This document shows, in pieces, positions 62,097 through 64,000 of a stretch of 64,000 nucleotides of DNA. The stretch spans positions 62,001-126,000 of the forward strand of contig NZ_BMQT01000013.1 in assembly GCF_014648255.1 (NCBI RefSeq), written 5' to 3'. Below the pieces are notes generated by a model. It worked only from the letters and a program-made list of their open reading frames with translations. It did no database searches and was not told the origin of the DNA. The DNA is from Nocardioides albus. GTDB lineage: Bacteria; Actinomycetota; Actinomycetes; Propionibacteriales; Nocardioidaceae. The position numbers were made by a program, and so were the translations under genes. The stretch's first letter is position 1. Each line of letters begins with the position of its first letter.

Positions 62097-64000
62097 CTAC
62101 GCCCCGGACACCTCGGCATATCGCGGTGCCAGCGACTCCATCTGGTCCATGACCAACTGAATGGCGCCGGCCTGCTTGTCGGGCGGGTACTTGTACTTCA
62201 CCAGTAGCCGCTTGATGGAGGACCGCAGCTTCGCTCGTACGTCGTCCCGGACCGTCCAGTCGGTCTTGACGTCGCGCTGCATGATCGCGACGAGGTCGCG
62301 GGCGATCTGGGCAAGTACGTCCTCGCCCTGGAGCTCCACAGCCGACTCGTTGCTCGAGACGGCGTCGTAGAAGGCGAGCTCGTCGGAGTCCAGCGGCGGG
62401 GAGAAGTGCTGGCCACGGTTGGCCTCCGCAGCGACCTCGTGGGCGAGCTCGATCAGCTCGGCGATGACTTCGGCCGAGGTGAGCTGGGAGTTGGTGTAGC
62501 GGTTCATCAGCTCCTGGATCCGCTCGGCGAAAGCTCGCTGGCGGACCAGGTTGGACCGGGTCACCTGGCTCGACTCCTCGGTGAGCAGGCCTCGTAGTGC
62601 TTCGATCGCCAGGTGAGGGTTCTCCGCCTTCTGCGCCTTGGCCAGATACTCCGGCCCGAGCTCGCTGAGCGACGGCTTGGGAAGCCCAGCGGCGTCGTAG
62701 ATGTCGACGATCTCACCGGTCACCGTCGAGGTTTCCACGAGGGACGACAGCAGACGCTGGATCTCCTCAGGCACCGGGCGACCCGACGCCTGTCGTTCCT
62801 GGGCGTCGAACTTCCCCATCCAGACGCGGACCTCTTCGTAGAACCTGACCGTCTGGCGTAGTCCCTCCAGCGTCTCCTTGCCGGCAGCCAGAGCCCATGC
62901 CCGGGACAGCTGGTTGGCCAGTTTGCGGAAGCTGTCGGACAGGGTCTCTTCCCCGTCACCTACGACATTGCCTGGCGTCGCAGGTGAGCGCAGGTAGTTC
63001 GTCAGCCCGACCGCAGCCTTCACCCACGCCCGCTGCTGGCCATCGAGCTTGGAACGCCAGTTGAACCCTGCGCAGAGCGCGTCGAGCCTCTCGACCAGGT
63101 CGTTGGCGAGTTTGGCAGCCTCATCGACGTCTCGCCCGACAGGGCGCTCCTTCTGGTCGGTCTCGGTGTATTCCGCAAGAGCCTTGCTGAGGTTGTCGGC
63201 AAGGGGTGCGTACGCGACCAGGAGCCCGTCCGGCTTACCACGGAAAGTCCGGTTGACCCGGGCGAGCGTCTGCATCAGCAGGGCGCCTTTGAGTGGCCGG
63301 TCGAGGTAGAGCGTGTGCAGCGGGGGCGCGTCGAAGCCGGTCAGCATCATGTCCTTGACGATCACGATCTGCAGCGGGTCCTCAGCGTCCTTGAGACGCT
63401 TCTGGATGACCTTGTTCTGCGCCTCCCGGCGAACGTGCTTGCCGACCAGGCCGCTGTCCGAGGCCGATCCGGAGTAGACGACCTTCACCACTCCCTCGGC
63501 TTCGGAGTCTGCGTGCCAGTCGGGGCGCAGCGCGATGATCTCCTCATAGAGGTGGGCGCAGATCTCCCGGGTCCCACCGACGACGAACGCCTTGCCGGGC
63601 GACTCGATGAAGGGCGTGATCGCGGTCGATCGTGCCTCCCAGTGAGCCAGCAGATCGACAGCGAGCGCCTTGAGCCGGGCGGGAGCTCCATAGACCGCAT
63701 TGATGACCGCGACCGACTTCTCGATCCGGTCACGCTCGACGTCGTCGAGGCCGGCGGTGGCCTCGTCGGCGGCGTTGTTGAGGTCCTCCTCGCTGACCTC
63801 ACCGGCCCGCTTCACCTGGATCAGGCGTGGCTCGAAGTAGACCGGAACCGTCGCGCCGTCGTCGACCGCCCGCGTCAGGTCATAGGTGTCGATGACTCGA
63901 CCGAAGACCTCCTCGGTGTTGCGGTCGTCGAAGGAGATCGGGGTCCCGGTGAAGGCGATGAACGCAGCTTGCGGAAGCGCGTCCCGGATGTGACGCGCAT
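62097..64000 (-). CDS. hsdR: type I restriction enzyme HsdR subunit, C-terminal part
   Basis: The reading frame continues past the right edge, so the N-terminal nuclease and Walker motifs are missing. The 634 visible codons include helicase motif III FIAFTGTPISF near the edge, GGTREICAHLYEEI, motif V-like IVIVKDMMLTGFDAPPLHTLYLD and motif VI LMQTLARVNRTFRG, followed by the C-terminal helical region of HsdR. HsdR drives ATP-dependent DNA translocation and cleavage with HsdM and HsdS, which would lie to the right. There is no sign of frameshift. Confidence 0.9.
   Translation of the reverse strand, partial: ARHIRDALPQAAFIAFTGTPISFDDRNTEEVFGRVIDTYDLTRAVDDGATVPVYFEPRLIQVKRAGEVSEEDLNNAADEATAGLDDVERDRIEKSVAVINAVYGAPARLKALAVDLLAHWEARSTAITPFIESPGKAFVVGGTREICAHLYEEIIALRPDWHADSEAEGVVKVVYSGSASDSGLVGKHVRREAQNKVIQKRLKDAEDPLQIVIVKDMMLTGFDAPPLHTLYLDRPLKGALLMQTLARVNRTFRGKPDGLLVAYAPLADNLSKALAEYTETDQKERPVGRDVDEAAKLANDLVERLDALCAGFNWRSKLDGQQRAWVKAAVGLTNYLRSPATPGNVVGDGEETLSDSFRKLANQLSRAWALAAGKETLEGLRQTVRFYEEVRVWMGKFDAQERQASGRPVPEEIQRLLSSLVETSTVTGEIVDIYDAAGLPKPSLSELGPEYLAKAQKAENPHLAIEALRGLLTEESSQVTRSNLVRQRAFAERIQELMNRYTNSQLTSAEVIAELIELAHEVAAEANRGQHFSPPLDSDELAFYDAVSSNESAVELQGEDVLAQIARDLVAIMQRDVKTDWTVRDDVRAKLRSSIKRLLVKYKYPPDKQAGAIQLVMDQMESLAPRYAEVSGA

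Overview
The window is high-GC actinobacterial chromosome, most likely from a Nocardioides-like member of the Nocardioidaceae (inference). The pointers are menaquinone biosynthesis genes, a Rex-haem cluster, a BldN-type sigma factor with an RsbN-like partner, a BldC-like regulator, a bS22-type mini ribosomal protein, frequent GTG starts and tightly overlapping operons. No rRNA, tRNA or CRISPR array was recognised.

Layout. 1-5728: start of the nuo (complex I) operon with a Rex/Crp-type palindrome upstream, then an HD hydrolase, an ankyrin protein, menG, a membrane-anchored protein, menF, a metallo-hydrolase and a YciI protein. 5729-8033: a DUF222-HNH gene bracketed by two inverted ~150 bp repeats, each containing a fully paired three-hairpin cloverleaf. 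8034-11802: GH25 lysozyme, an ArsR-SRPBCC-DinB-like operon with two operators, and a DUF2975/Xre pair. 11838-15461: menD-menC-menE. 15608-24502: a type IV secretion-like operon (VirB2-, VirB3-, VirB4-, VirB6- and VirB8-like proteins plus a transglycosylase-M23-nuclease fusion) with no relaxase or coupling protein in view. 24970-28758: a small membrane protein, an MFS transporter, an orphan AbiEi-like gene and menA. 28980-32948: a monosaccharide ABC transporter. 33275-40184: cytochrome c maturation (ccsB, resB, ccdA, tlpA) and hemL. 40556-49125: secreted transglycosylase, TetR, hemB, cobA-hemD, hemC, hemA, rex, glutaredoxin. 49162-57541: HAD phosphatase, bldN-like sigma, rsbN-like gene, acyltransferase, epimerase, bS22, bldC-like, acuC and trpS with a Trp leader-peptide attenuator. 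57642-64000: nitrate transporter, ScyD/ScyE-like and PhoX-like secreted proteins, and the C-terminal part of a type I restriction HsdR.

Functionally the window is dominated by aerobic respiration: complex I, menaquinone, haem and cytochrome c maturation genes, together with the NADH-sensing repressor Rex. Superimposed on this is a striking load of structured intergenic DNA. Six copies of a 70-71 bp palindrome (TGTAACACG ... CGTGTTACA) are spread from 15.5 to 57.6 kb, some differing by one base and some showing compensatory stem changes. The cloverleaf pair around the DUF222-HNH gene, a 22-bp-stem hairpin inside the haem operon and a compound palindrome after the rsbN-like gene add to this. 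The repeat families and the T4SS-like locus with its nuclease fusion are the best candidates for undescribed biology.
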